This document shows positions 49,481 through 61,119 of a stretch of 64,000 nucleotides of DNA, piece after piece. Position 1 is the stretch's first letter; each line of letters opens with the position of its first letter. The DNA comes from Taenia hydatigena (lineage: Eukaryota; Platyhelminthes; Cestoda; Cyclophyllidea; Taeniidae). The stretch is from the NCBI GenBank assembly GCA_036345935.2, contig JADWOT020000002.1, forward strand, positions 11,563,646 through 11,627,645, in the 5' to 3' direction. Both the position numbers and the translations under genes were made by a program. The notes beneath the pieces are model-generated. The model was given only the letters and a program-made list of their open reading frames with translations. It did not search any database and was not told where the DNA came from.

Positions 49481-49499
49481 GGCATTAAGACAAATGAGG

Positions 49500-50700
49500 G
49501 ACATTAACTATCATCAACGCAGCGAGCAAAATGAAATCCTTGTTAAGCCGTACAACGAGTGAGGGTGAAGCCTTATGCCGTATTGGAAGGACGATAGCCC
49601 CAATAGCGCTGCCTTTAGTGTGATTGGTAGGTAGTCACCAATCCCTTCAGTCTCGGTGCTCATTCTCTTGATTTCTCGGTATTGACAGGGTTATAACCGA
49701 TACGCAGTGAACATGGTTGGGTTAGAGTGGATTACACTTCCTTCTCCTGTTCAAGGGCAAACAACACCCGTCCCATCTTTGGGTGCATATTCCCTTACAG
49801 TTGCTGTTATGGTTACTCCAATTCCTCTTATTAGTACGCCACTAGATCGTTTAGGAATTTTTCAGTTCGCAAAATTTGTAGAGAAGTCTCTGTTGTGTTT
49901 GACAGTAAAGGAATGAAATTTTGCAATGGTCTATTACTTAAAATTTGCTCGATGATCTTCGGCATGAAGTCTCGGTGATGTTACACCCCGACACCTTAAA
50001 TCTGTCCTCAAGGTGCAGTAGGCCATAGTACTGTATCTGAAGAGATATGACTAAGGATTGCAAAAACTGCAGACTGCCTATAAAAGCTTTGGATCGTGAC
50101 GTAAGTTGGGCACACAAAATGCATAATCTCAAACCTCCATGAGGTTAGACACGCAATAAATCATACCGCCACTGTACATTAGAAGGTAAGTGCATATGTT
50201 ACCCTCTCCCAGACCAAAAGAAGTTGACAGCATGCATGTAGATTGCACGTCAACCTACGGAAATGTGGGCCATAGCTTCAGGTTTCAGTCACAATTTACT
50301 CGTACGCAACGCAGCGAGAGTGAAGGAGGAATGGATAAACGCCAAAACTATTATAAATCCACTGTCATCAATTACGGGATGGTGCTGGCTTCTGCAATGT
50401 TCATGTATAATCTAGCTAAATGCAAATCCAACAAAGGCATGTTTAATTTGAGATGAGTGATGGTACGATTGGCAAATAACGGGACTCATTTTGAACAATT
50501 TCACTTTTATGCCGAAGCCTCAGTATATTTTTATGAGATCTATGGTATAAGCATCGAAGACTTTGTGTAGTCCCTCTCGTTTGCGGCTTGACGGTGCCTT
50601 TTATGAAAAAGTGCGCTCTGCAGCCGACAAGAAGGTGAAATTTAAGAGCCATCTGTCTGATTCTGGTTGATAACATAACATCTATCTGCAAATACCTTCA
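49500..50700 (-). repeat. family-2 repeat, copy 2
   Basis: Reverse complement of about 25,845-26,950. The copy begins within about 20 bases of the end of family-1 copy e. The plus-strand frame at 49707-49916 (MNMVGLEWITLPS) matches the minus frame of copy 1. Confidence 0.65.
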
Positions 50701-53700
50701 TTTAAAAAAGAGCCTTATGAAAACGTTGACTTGGCTCCTGCACTGGATCTCCTGCATTAGGCTTTACCATTAGGAGCATCTGAAGGGGAGGAGCCTCACC
50801 TCTACCTCGCGTGAAATTTGATGTGGTGGAAAAAGATAGGACGCATTGTCCTTTTAGTTGATTTTGCTTGCAGTCGCCACTATCTTGGTATCTAGCGTGC
50901 CTTCTGATGCTGACCTACCACGTACCAAGTTGTATGCTTAACTGCTCCGCACCTTTTTAAGTTGTCAAACCCTTACGGTGATGCGCAATGATTCCTAAGC
51001 GAATTTTCACATGAGCCGACCGGTTCACTAATCAGTTGGCACAGACAATTGAGGGCACTAACCCTTTTTGACGGCTTGTTTACGGCTATTCGGATAGACT
51101 AATGACTGATATTTTCGGTTTGAAGTAGTGCGCTGTAAGCATGTGAAGGAGGCAAGCTTAAGTAGCCCGCTTACTGAAGTTCTTGTAAGAATAACTGCAA
51201 AAGTATAGAGCCAAAATGTTTGTCAAAGGCTGCAGACGGCCATACAAATGAGTATATGGAAGCGTTCACGCATCGGGACCCTCTTGAGCAAGCCCCTGAT
51301 TTCTCCTAAAAGTAATACATATGTCACTACTGCAGCAGTTTAAATACGCAGATTTCGCATAACCCTTACTTAAAAGTGTCCTAGGGAGGACTGACAATCT
51401 GTTGCCAGTAGTCATACTTCTATGACTGCAAAGTGGAGTGCTTCGTTGTGATCTGTAATGTGCGAATTTGCAGATTAAGACCGCATTATATCACGCCGGA
51501 GCTTACTGCCACATAAAATAACGTCCAAACAATTGCAATCAGCTAGTGAAGCAAAATTAAAGTAGAATACTTCTTACAGAATACGTGTGTTCCATACTTA
51601 GGTGTTAGCAAAAGCATAAAAGAATTTTTATCAATGCACACTATATTAACGCTAAAATTTTTGTCTTGGAACAAGTAATCCTACTACACATTCTTGTTTG
51701 CGCTTTGCTTACGGTGCATTTTCGATGAGAAGGTTCATTGGGAAAGCAAGACACAAAAAGGCGTTTAAATAACTGCTTGTGACGCCGGCTAATGAATGAA
51801 CTTATTGCAAGTCTAAATGTTGTTCCAATTTGCACATCTACTCACAGTTAATAGGCCGTGATGTGTCAGGACCACATTTCGGTTCTCTGCTGGCATCAAC
51901 GACAATTCAATCGCTAATAAGCTTTTAAAAAATAATTGCACCTCACTAGCGCAAGGCGCGAAATCACGGCAAGACTCTTGGTTTTGCTGCAAAAAATAGA
52001 AATTTTGGCAGGCGTTTATGGGTGTGCACAAGAAGTGCATTTTTATGTTTCCATGCGATTGGCAGCTTACGAAAGCCGATGCTAGTGGCGGTAGCGGCAG
52101 CAGAGCAATCAAAGTGCGTGAGACCTTACGTGCTATATTTATACTACTTAGCATTAGAGACTAAGATAGAACGCAGCTAAAATTTTTGCACAGGTTTAAC
52201 TGAACATAAAAGCCAAGCAACCGTAGCAAAGTCACTGAGCGCAGTCTTCCGTATCAAGTTCACGTTGCTCGAGATGGCTGCCTATGCTCAATCTTCAGTT
52301 ACAGTATGCCTCTACCAGCACTAAGAGCAGTAATAAAGCCTGCGCTCTACTTCGAAAAATTAACAATTTGCAGCAAGTTGCTTACTGATTAACAAGGCAT
52401 TGGATTGTTCGCAGAAGTAGGAAGATGAAGTGCAATGACGCTTGTTAATGGCTTCGACAATTCACGCATGCGAGCGCCTTGTGACTGTGAGGATGCTCCT
52501 ATTCACCTGACAGACTGATACTCTGTGGGAGTGTGTGCAATGACGGGAGTCTTGGTTGCGTAAGTAATCCTCGTAAGTGCATTTAGATTATAAAATGTAC
52601 GCCAAAACCCCATTTATGTAATATAGCGCCACAAAAGACAGGAATTCCCTACACCTGATACATTTCATTTTGCGTTTAAAAGCTGAGTATGCCTGATTTT
52701 TGTCTTGTTATCAAGCTGACAAAGCAACCAAAATAACACTTGTGCCTTTATGCATTCATCACGCTGCAAAAGATCTATTTAGACTTTTACTAAGCTGTTG
52801 GGCTCCTAAAATAACTCTGATCCACAGCATTATTCCATTGACATTGGAGTCGATTTGATCGTGCAGATGGATGGAAGCATAGACTATGCCAATGAAATTT
52901 CGCTTAAGGCGATTGTCATTTTATTTGTTCATTATACATGCTGGAACCAAAAGAAGGCTTCAATGCAGCCGAGTTACGCGTTTGTTCGACATTCCGTATT
53001 CAATTCACATTTTCGTCATGCGGTCGTCATCAGCGCGTCAGAACAATTGACTCGCTGGACAAGCCAAAGCCCACGTCAATAAATACTCAATATCAACAAG
53101 TTTTCAGGTTTTTAAACCCATTTTTCGCAGCCACATGGAGCTTAAACACACTAAATCAAACACCACATCTCAATTATTATTTAAGTTCATGCTTACAATT
53201 TAATGCAAGCTTTATAATCTTGGTAACCTCTAAGCATACTGATATTGTTCTTGCGGTAGTGATTGATTGCAGTGATTAAATTATTTGATGCAAAGCGAAA
53301 GTCGCTGCAAACGTTGTGGTTTATTGATGGCGATACCATTGTCATCACCCAACAAAGAGTGGGGTTGCGAACATTGTGACATTTGGCATTAGGGGAGTTT
53401 GTGTCACCTGCTGGATGTTTTATGCACTTAATGCAGTGTAGCAAAAATCTCTTCCAACATCTGCAACAATTGCCTTCACAGATGTACAAATTTGCTAAAA
53501 ATCAATTCCCTCGTCGAGTTTTAGCATTAAATAACAGACAAAAATGTTCTGCTCGAGGAGGAGTGGGTTCACTAGCACACTTAGGTGCCTAAACACACAA
53601 TATTGAAGAGCAATTTCGCCAATGGCAACTATGGCTCCATTTGGACAGTAGGTTTCAACTTTATATACAGAATCCATGAGGCATAAACAAGTGCCTGATC

Positions 53701-53867
53701 CACGTTCTCTGATTTAAGCCACTATTATCATACGATCGCTTTCGACGCCCTTGCGCTAGAGACCACATAGGCATCCAAATCAATTTTTATCGTAAACACA
53801 CGGAAATAGTACCCTGACAGCCGCATAGACACATCTTCACAGCCGCACAAAGCTGTAACGCGTGGAG
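50701..53867. other. no supported gene
   Basis: Frames at minus 51813-52154 (113 codons), plus 52855-53082 and plus 52938-53279 lack motifs and splice partners. This is the upstream side of the arginase gene. Confidence 0.25.
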
Positions 53868-53876
53868 TATAAAAGG
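53868..53876 (+). promoter_or_regulatory. TATA box of the arginase gene
   Basis: TATAAAAGG lies about 40 bases before the arginase ATG at 53917, which would leave a very short 5' leader. Confidence 0.55.
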
Positions 53877-53916
53877 TGCTCACAACCCACACTCAGCCAA
53901 TTTGCGCTTTCGCGTC

Positions 53917-55634
53917 ATGGATAAGGGTTCTGAAAATCATGTCTCCTCTCTAGGTATTGTGGCAGCAGCTATCGACAAGGGTCAGCCAAAGGATGGGGTT
54001 CAGAATGGAACTAGGGATATCCTGAGCTATGGTCTTGAAGTGCTTTTGAGGAAATTGGGTGAATTATCTGCTAGCTTGACTTTCCATCTCCCCAATTCCC
54101 TAGCTCATTCTTGGAGAGCCATCTACGCTCTACCCCACTAATATGATTTGCCCAAATTCTCATTGCTTATGTGGTTCTACTATTTTGGTGTCAAATTCTA
54201 GATGCCAAAGTAAATGACTAAGGAGAAGTTACGCAGCCAAAGGACCGTGAAGCGGATGTTATTTTGAATTGCAAGAATAAGTAAGCACTGGTGAATACCA
54301 CTTTTAAGCTGACAGAGTGCGTCGCCAAAAGTGTGGGGGAGAACGACATATCACTCCTACTGGGCGGTGACCACAGCATCGGGTTCGGGTCAATTGTGGG
54401 TCGATTGAAGATCTTCTCCAACTCATTTGTTGTCTGGATTGACGCCCACGCTGACGTTAATACTCCCAGGAGTTCCACTTCTCGTCACACTCATGGTATG
54501 CCCTCTCCTTTCTTCTCAACGAAATCAGCAAACTCATCCCGCAAACTCAAGGCTTTGAAACCATCAAACCAGTGTAGGTCTGACCTCCTTGCATTACTTA
54601 CAATTACTTACTTGACTTCCGCTCACTCACTGTATGCACATTGCAGTCTTAAAGCCAATCAACTACTCTACATCGGACTTCGGGATCTCGATACACCAGA
54701 GATGTAAGTTTGACCTTTAAGTCAATCGAATGGAGGAAGGGCAAGCTTACAATTTACTTCTTGCTTTGGGAAGTTCATAAAGGACCTCAATATTCCGTAT
54801 TTTAATATGGACGATGTGCGGAGGATTGGCATTGAGAGTGTCATGGAGATAACTCTCAAGACCATAATGGGGTTTTGGTGAGTGATTGTTGAAAGACATG
54901 CATTTTGGAGAGGACAAGTAACAAAAGCATTAATTTTGGAAACATGTTTGTTTGGCAGTCCTAATCGTCAAATCCACCTGAGCTTCGACATTGACGGGTT
55001 GGATCCGAAGTACGCTCCCAGCACAGGAACCCCCGTTGCAGGTGGTCTCTCGTTGGACGAGGGCAAGTACATTTGCAAGACTCTTGGTCAGACAAGTAGG
55101 CTGGCAGTTCCGACTTTTATGGTTACGTCTTAACTTCATTGACAGCAGTGACCTTTACTTGACTAAGAACAAAGATATCAGAGCAGCTGCTTATGGCACT
55201 ACTGCAAGAGAATCACCTACATGCTGGAACGAATGCACGTATTTAAAGAATCCTATTGGATTTTTTCTGAGAAACAACAGACCAACATTATTAGCTTATT
55301 ATTCCGAAGGCTGAAGTAGGCTGTGGATTTCATCTGGTGGCATAAGTAACTAGAGACAGTGTACCGATGTGCTTAGCCTGTAGCATCATCGGAGTGCTTT
55401 GGGACACATTCACCGCAGCACGCGTAAAGAATGAGGTTACAAAGATCCTCATCGGGTCTTTATGCATTTTCTTTGCGTCAAAGTGAGGATGAAACCACTT
55501 CTCTTTGCTGTCTAGGTCTGCTGAAATCGATGGCGGTGGCAGAGGTCAACACGTCGCTTGGCTCAGCTGAAGATGCAAAGACCACTTTGAATTCTGCTCT
55601 TGAGATTATCAAAAGCGTTCTGCTTTTAGACTAG
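53917..55634 (+). pseudogene. ARG: arginase, 6 exons, with stops and a frameshift
   Basis: Arginase splits L-arginine into ornithine and urea using two Mn ions. Exons: 53917-54058 (GIVAAAIDKGQPKDGVQNGT), 54202-54573, 54647-54703 (LYIGLRDLD), about 54774-54877 (IPYFNMDDVRRIGIESVME), 54959-55095 and 55516-55634 (AEVNTSLG...VLLLD-stop). Metal motifs are present: GGDHS, WIDAHADVNTP, HGMP and SFDIDGLDP. Lesions: in-frame TAA where the relic at 28 kb has Tyr (NDY-GEV), TAA where it has Leu (before ALVNTT), a one-base loss right after HGMP (the next frame restores LSFLLNEISKLIPQTQGF), an exon-4 acceptor one base off phase, and SGN of the substrate loop read as SRH. As written no full enzyme is made. 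Intact introns, TATA box and poly(A) signal suggest recent loss or assembly errors. Confidence 0.8.
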
Positions 55635-55711
55635 AGAGACATCCAATATTAGCTTATTCGCCCACAACAACTTGCAATATTTACAGTTGAGTACACTTTC
55701 TCTCTTGTTCT

Positions 55712-55717
55712 AATAAA
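55712..55717 (+). promoter_or_regulatory. poly(A) signal of the arginase gene
   Basis: AATAAA lies 78 bases after the arginase stop codon. Confidence 0.5.
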
Positions 55718-55810
55718 TGCCTACATCCGGAGTTTGCTATTTTCGAAAGAGCGTGTGCGATGTGTGATGCTAATCACATGCGCACGTAGGTGGGAAAATA
55801 TTGTTATTAG

Positions 55811-57321
55811 GAATTGTGCTAGCAATTATAAGGCAAGCTGAACTTGTGGATCTACAGTTTGCAGCCATGACTATAGATGGTCGACTTGATTTGAGCCTAT
55901 CTGTCGGTGCTGAGACAAAAATCAAATGGCTCGTCAATAACGTGGTGTTCGATATAACAGGCTCCACGGAGTAACTCAGGAAGGACTACATGGTTTTCAT
56001 TNNNNNNNNNNNNNNNNNNNNNNNNNNNNNNNNNNNNNNNNNNNNNNNNNNNNNNNNNNNNNNNNNNNNNNNNNNNNNNNNNNNNNNNNNNNNNNNNNNN
56101 NTCGCAGAAAGTAAGGCGAATCGGATGCGTCCATGCTCAGTTTTTCAGCATGTTAAATGTTTAGATAATTTCTGCAAGTGTTTTAGCAGTAATCGTCGAT
56201 AATTTACTTCACTGTTTCCAGAAAATTTTGTGTGCAAAGACGATGCATCCAAGATAAGCACGAAAAACAGTCAAAGCTTTTTAAGTATAGAAGATAGTGA
56301 GCTGCTATCAACGTGTGCGCTGCCAATTCCTCAACGTTGCATTTTTGCCCGCAAAGACGTATTCGCAAGCAAAAGCAACAGGCGACCAATGCCGCGGTCT
56401 CCACATCCAGCGAAAGTTTGGTGGCGATGGTTAAATATGCCCTGTTTCTCATCGGTCGACATTGGCTTTGCTTTCATATCTTCTTACAAGCATCTTGCTC
56501 TACCTGTATTGAGAAGTTGGGAGCATGTTGTAACTCCTGTTTGCTTATGATTTTTGCCTTAGCTCGATTCAGGTTGCACTCGTCTATGACGCATGGAGCA
56601 TTCGCCCTTTTAGCAAAGCCGCAACCAAGCACACTGCAGATTTGGCATTTGATGGCAAGAACTCCTTGGCAGCCCTTCGGGATGGCAAAACTAATAGCCA
56701 TTGCACGCTTACTCCTTCCTCTTCAATTCAGTGTGACTAGTGCCAGAACACGTTTTCACAGAGAGATTTAAAATTGAACTCATTGATACAGGGCAACAGC
56801 TACAATAGGTACGAATTGATGACTCGCAAATGCAATATCAATCAAAATAAAAATCAGCATGACAGGTGCGACCAGACAAAGATTTTTCGTCGATTCGAAT
56901 GATGCACAAGTTCTTTGGGGTAAAAAAAACAGACATTGGTCTTTCTGCAGTTTAAAAAAAAGATCAGTGGACAGTTGAACGCGCATCCTAATAATCGCAT
57001 TTAATTTCTCCACCACGGTGGAAGCAGCCCAGTGGAACCTAGCATAAATGTAACATTTGAAATCTGAAGCTCAGTGCTCTCTTTTAATTCAGCGTATTTG
57101 TTGGGCGGTTCTACTCGTTCTTCAGATTCTTACACCTTGCCATGCAATGCCAATTCGTGCTGCATTTGCCAATTTCTCCATTAACGCAGATTTTCGAAGA
57201 TCCTGTCTGCGGAGTTCCACACTACACTGTGCCTGGCTTGCACGACTGGATTTCAATGCCACCACTGTTTGAAGTCAGAGAACAATGCATGCACAGTTGT
57301 CCTGCATTGCCAGATCTGTGA
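55811..57321 (+). CDS. exons of an unrecognised gene spanning the N gap
   Basis: Four stretches look coding. 55811-55970 (AG acceptor, donor GGA|GTAACT) reads GIVLAIIRQAELVDLQFAAM, TIDGRLDLSLSVGAETKIKW and on. 56222 to about 56390 (acceptor TTTCCAG) reads NFVCKDDASKISTKNSQSFL and on. 56573-56740 (acceptor GATTCAG) reads VALVYDAWSIRPFSKAATKH, TADLAFDGKNSLAALRDGK and a stop. 57190-57321 (acceptor AACGCAG) reads IFEDPVCGVPHYTVPGLHDW, ISMPPLFEVREQCMHSC and a stop. They may be one gene or two. At least one exon probably lies in the gap, so phases cannot be closed. No domain was recognised. A 152-codon frame at 56313-56771 overlaps these in another frame and is taken as a shadow. Confidence 0.48.
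56002..56101. other. assembly gap of 100 N
   Basis: Exactly 100 Ns, the usual placeholder for a scaffold join of unknown length. Order and distance across it are not sequence-proven. Confidence 0.98.
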
Positions 57322-57539
57322 TTTTAGGCGGTAATGAATGCGATGAAAGGCCATTCAATGCAAACGTTCACATGTATGTATGCCAACAAATCCGACTACC
57401 TGCGTGTGTCCACATGCATATAATCATCTGTAGTGACACAAATGTATGTCAGCACAGCCATGCAGAGATGTGAATATTGCTGAACTAAGAATGAGCTGTG
57501 CAACGATCAGGCATTTTGCGCACTGAACATTCAGACCAG

Positions 57540-57680
57540 TGACTGCTGAGATGGTGGTAGTCGACGTCAGCAGTGCTAGTGTCATCGCGGACAGATGTAC
57601 TGCCGGTCAGCTATTCACCTCTGTTCAACATTCGACACCGTCGAATTCACCAGAACTCACGACACTACTTGCTTTTCTAT
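57540..57680 (+). CDS. candidate internal exon of unknown gene
   Basis: 141 bases run from the acceptor GACCAG to a GT donor (TAT|GTACGC), with phase 2 in and 1 out. The exon encodes TAEMVVVDVSSASVIADRCT, AGQLFTSVQHSTPSNSPELT and TLLAFL. The unspliced frame stays open to 57826. It may continue the gene at 55.8-57.3 kb. No family was recognised. Confidence 0.35.
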
Positions 57681-59918
57681 GTACGCACCAGGCCTGTTTT
57701 CTCTCATCTCGAACGGACATGACATCTGAGCCAACCCCTAAGGTGGAATGCGCGATGTGGATAAAGGATAATTGGTTGAATGTGGGATTGATGGATGAAA
57801 AAGGGATGTGTATTGTTTGCACGTAATCTTGGTAGATACGAACGAGAATTACTAAAGTGCACGACACTAATTGACTTTTTAATAAAACATCAATGGGAAA
57901 GTACCTGTGTTCATGTACTTGGAGGGATAAACGAATTGGACCGTGGATGAATATGACTACATGGACAAGAGAGGTTAGGCAGAAGTGCAAGAGAGAATGC
58001 AGGGACGAAAGGGATAGCAAAGTTTAAGTAGAACTAGCACTGTGGAATGATTTATGATTTCATTCCACATTCCTCGTTTTGAGGATGTTCTGTAGGACTT
58101 CAGCTAAAGATTACCACAACGCTGACTGGTTCTAAACTTAAAAATCACTAGCATTAAGGCGATAGTTTAGGAGGAGAGAAGAAGGGGAGGAGATAGGCGC
58201 ATTCCAAGTAACCCTATCTTGCAAAACGCGTCATAATAGTTGAATTTAGTGTCATGTGGAGATAAATAGCTTTGTGAACTGCATAAATTACAGCAAACTA
58301 CTACCATATGCCAGTGTTGTAACCGACAACTATTCTTTGGCAATGTTGTTTTTCGTGGCGACAAGAGCAGCTATGGTATTCTAGGTTGATAGCACTAACC
58401 GCCTTTCATGTGCCGTAGTCAATGAGGAGTACTCCACCATACACATTGTTCCCCTTCTTTGCTCAATATGATGCACTAACTCGGGAATGCATGAAGCACA
58501 GGTTAAAATTGCAGCATGGTTTTCATAAGTGGGGTAGAGTGGGTGATTATGTGGCAAAACTGGTCAAGCTCGGTCAATGTTTTGCAATCACATGGTAACT
58601 AAGCGGTCTTCGCGACCTCTGCTTGCCATATCTGCTATGCTAACAGTCAAATGGCCTTGATGCTTCCTTTATGAATATCCTTTTCGGGTGCCTATGTAAA
58701 AAACAGTTACTGTGCAAAGATCACCCACATTACAAAACGTGCTCTACAGATTCCCTCACTGTGTCAGTCATTGACGCAACTTCAGATTTTGTTGCATACC
58801 GATAAAAAAGATCAAACTGACAGGCCGTGGTTGGTGTGTAGTTGATGTTCCACTGACTTGCCTCTTTTTGTGATAATGTGGTTTGTCTCAATGAGGTGTA
58901 TCAGCTCGAATCCAACATTGTTTGGTCAAGATAAACTATCCTTTTCGTTATCAGCATCTGATAGAAATACGACACCGTTTTCAGTTAAAAGATGTTAGAA
59001 TAGACCAAATCCGCTTTGTGAAAATAGCAAGAAAAAACACCAATTTATTAGCGCAAATTCACTGCATAGGGTGTCACATCTCCCAGTAAATAAACTTAAC
59101 TCATTTTCAACATTTCTGCACACTTGTGCAAACGATGCGTGAGGCCTTCATTAGTGCGAAAGAGGATTGATCCGTGCTACTGGAAGCAGTTCTCGACGTT
59201 TCCGTCCTGCGAATGTTTATTTGTTATCGACTGTGGTTGAATTAAATCCACACTTTGCCTATCTCTTGCCAAACAATCTGCTTGTGTTTTAATGTTACTA
59301 CAGAGTATTGTATACTCGATAAGCAATTCCTCTACAGCTTCGATAATTCTAATGCAAAACTTTGTCTCAGACTTACAGTTGAAATTGAGACCGCGTTTCA
59401 GAACACTTCAGAGTGATGAACGTGACCCAAGTGCTAAGCAATCATTTCGCCGACATCAAAAGAATACACATCAAAAAGCCTAATAATAAGTCTAGTGTTT
59501 TACTCCGTCTCCTAGTAAGCAATACGAGGGGCGCAGTTATTTTGCGCTTTCATTCTGATTCTTGAGCATTTTGCTTCCACCTCATTTCATTTGTGTGCGC
59601 ATGAGAGCACACCGGGACAAATGAAACTCTACTACTCTCTGACGCTTCAAGTCTAATGTCGGTCAGTCACTAGAAAGTTTGTTTACTTCAGTCAACAGGG
59701 TGACGTATACCCGTTGAATGCACACACACAGACACACACAAGCCCAGTCACCACTGGCCCACAGCTAAGTTGACACACACACTTTGGTCGATCAGGTCAT
59801 CGCTCCTGGTATGCAAACCTAAAATTAAGACTGGATGGTGGATCGCTAGCATTGGGGCTACTCACCCACAATGGGAACCCAGGCCATTGCATCTGTTTTC
59901 GTTATTCAGCCGGATAAA
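57681..59918. other. no supported gene
   Basis: A minus frame at 57625-58020 (131 codons) mirrors the plus-strand candidate exon and has no motif. A CA-rich microsatellite lies near 59.72-59.74 kb. Nothing else was seen. Confidence 0.25.
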
Positions 59919-61076
59919 ATGCGCCCATTTTTTGTCTTGCCTTCGAAACTCTACAGTTTGTATCTACTAGTTTTTGTGTCAGTTACGATTGGTTCTTTAC
60001 CTAAAAACGTTTTTGTGCATCTGAGCATCTGTAACGAGTGCGTAGCATTGCGAGACCTCCTAGTAAGACAGGAGAAGGCATAATACTATGGCAGAATGTT
60101 CGCATTTAGCGAACAGAAATGGGTTGTTGCTGCTAGGATGACCCAGAGTCCAGCCCAACCTAACACAGGCAATATGATCATCCTATGCGACCGGAACCGA
60201 AACCAACAGTTTGAAAAAAGATTCATTACATTATGAGATGGAACATAAAAACGATTTTACAGTTCTAGTGATAAACAAATTAAGGAATTGGTCTGTTCAT
60301 TGGAAGCTACTTTGATGCTACTTAAATCTCTTGCTCATCTGAGTTAGCAGCATTAGCCACACATCAACTCAATAAAGTCAATCGACAGCATTGAAAACGA
60401 GGTTTGTATTTACCTCTGAAAGCATCATCAGATTCAGCATCGTTCCACATCAGCAAGTCGACGAGCGTTGAGTATTTAATGTGAATAAAATTATGAGATT
60501 CCCCATTCGATTCTTCATTCTTTTTATCTACTGCTACTTCTAAAAATTGTCCTTATTTTTATAGTCGACCCATAATATCCAAACAACTTCTACTTATATA
60601 CATTAATATTCTGCCTCTTGTCCATTTCCTCCCAATTCATATTCCATTTCAGTGCCATGATATGCAGCATCAGCAACGAGAACACAGACAGGTCAACCTT
60701 CGTTGCACACACGGGCTGCCAATGTCAACCAACAATGCTACATCGCTCCATCCACTTTGCAGCTTTGAAGTCCCAAAAACCATTCATATTGAGGCTGAAA
60801 GAAAAGTAAAAGATCACAAATGTGCCACCTCAGTCTTTCGTTACTAACGTGCTTTGAGTTAAACTTCTCTGGATTAAACTTTTGGTGAAGACATAGACAA
60901 TGCGCAGTTCGGATCGAGGAGCAATGCCACGATCTGTATAACTGCTGCCAAAACTTTAATGTTTGCATCCAGATCTTTGAACAAGGCGAATATAAGTTAA
61001 ATTACAAAATTACAACCTTTGCACAACCGTCATTGGTTTGCTTGATAGAAGAGCTAATGCTTGCTGCTATAAGAAG
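59919..61076 (+). CDS. Cys-rich protein with signal peptide (5' part), 3 exons seen
   Basis: Exon 1 (59919-60062; donor CTA|GTAAGA) starts MRPFFVLPSKLYSLYLLVFV, a plausible signal peptide, then LPKNVFVHLSICNECVALRD. Exon 2 (60653-60805, acceptor CCATTTCAG, donor AAAA|GTAAAA) joins in phase: CHDMQHQQREHRQVNLRCTH, with NAT glycosylation and LHPLCSF. Exon 3 (60897-61076, donor AAG|GTGAGA) reads QCAVRIEEQCHDLYNCCQNF, NVCIQIFEQ and on to LVCLIEELMLAAIRR. Its phase needs two bases from the exon before, which exon 2 does not supply, so a small exon is missing or a junction is wrong. It is probably secreted or the ectodomain of a membrane protein. The domain was not recognised. Confidence 0.47.
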
Positions 61077-61119
61077 GTGAGAGCACTCCGAAAGAACGGT
61101 TGGATGACATGGACGAGCT

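Noticed and set aside
49707..49916. Family-2 frame as part of a membrane transporter
   Set aside because: MNMVGLEW with a hydrophobic run hinted at a transporter, but the similarity is too short and the two copies differ in frame integrity.
54202..54290. TAA read as tyrosine (alternative genetic code, as in flatworm mitochondria)
   Set aside because: One TAA stands where the relic has Tyr, but the other stands where it has Leu, the other genes here end normally at TAA, and a frameshift is also present. Mutation or error explains it better.
56313..56771. 152-codon plus-strand frame as a gene
   Set aside because: It is in a different frame from the better-supported, splice-flanked exons at 56222 and 56573.
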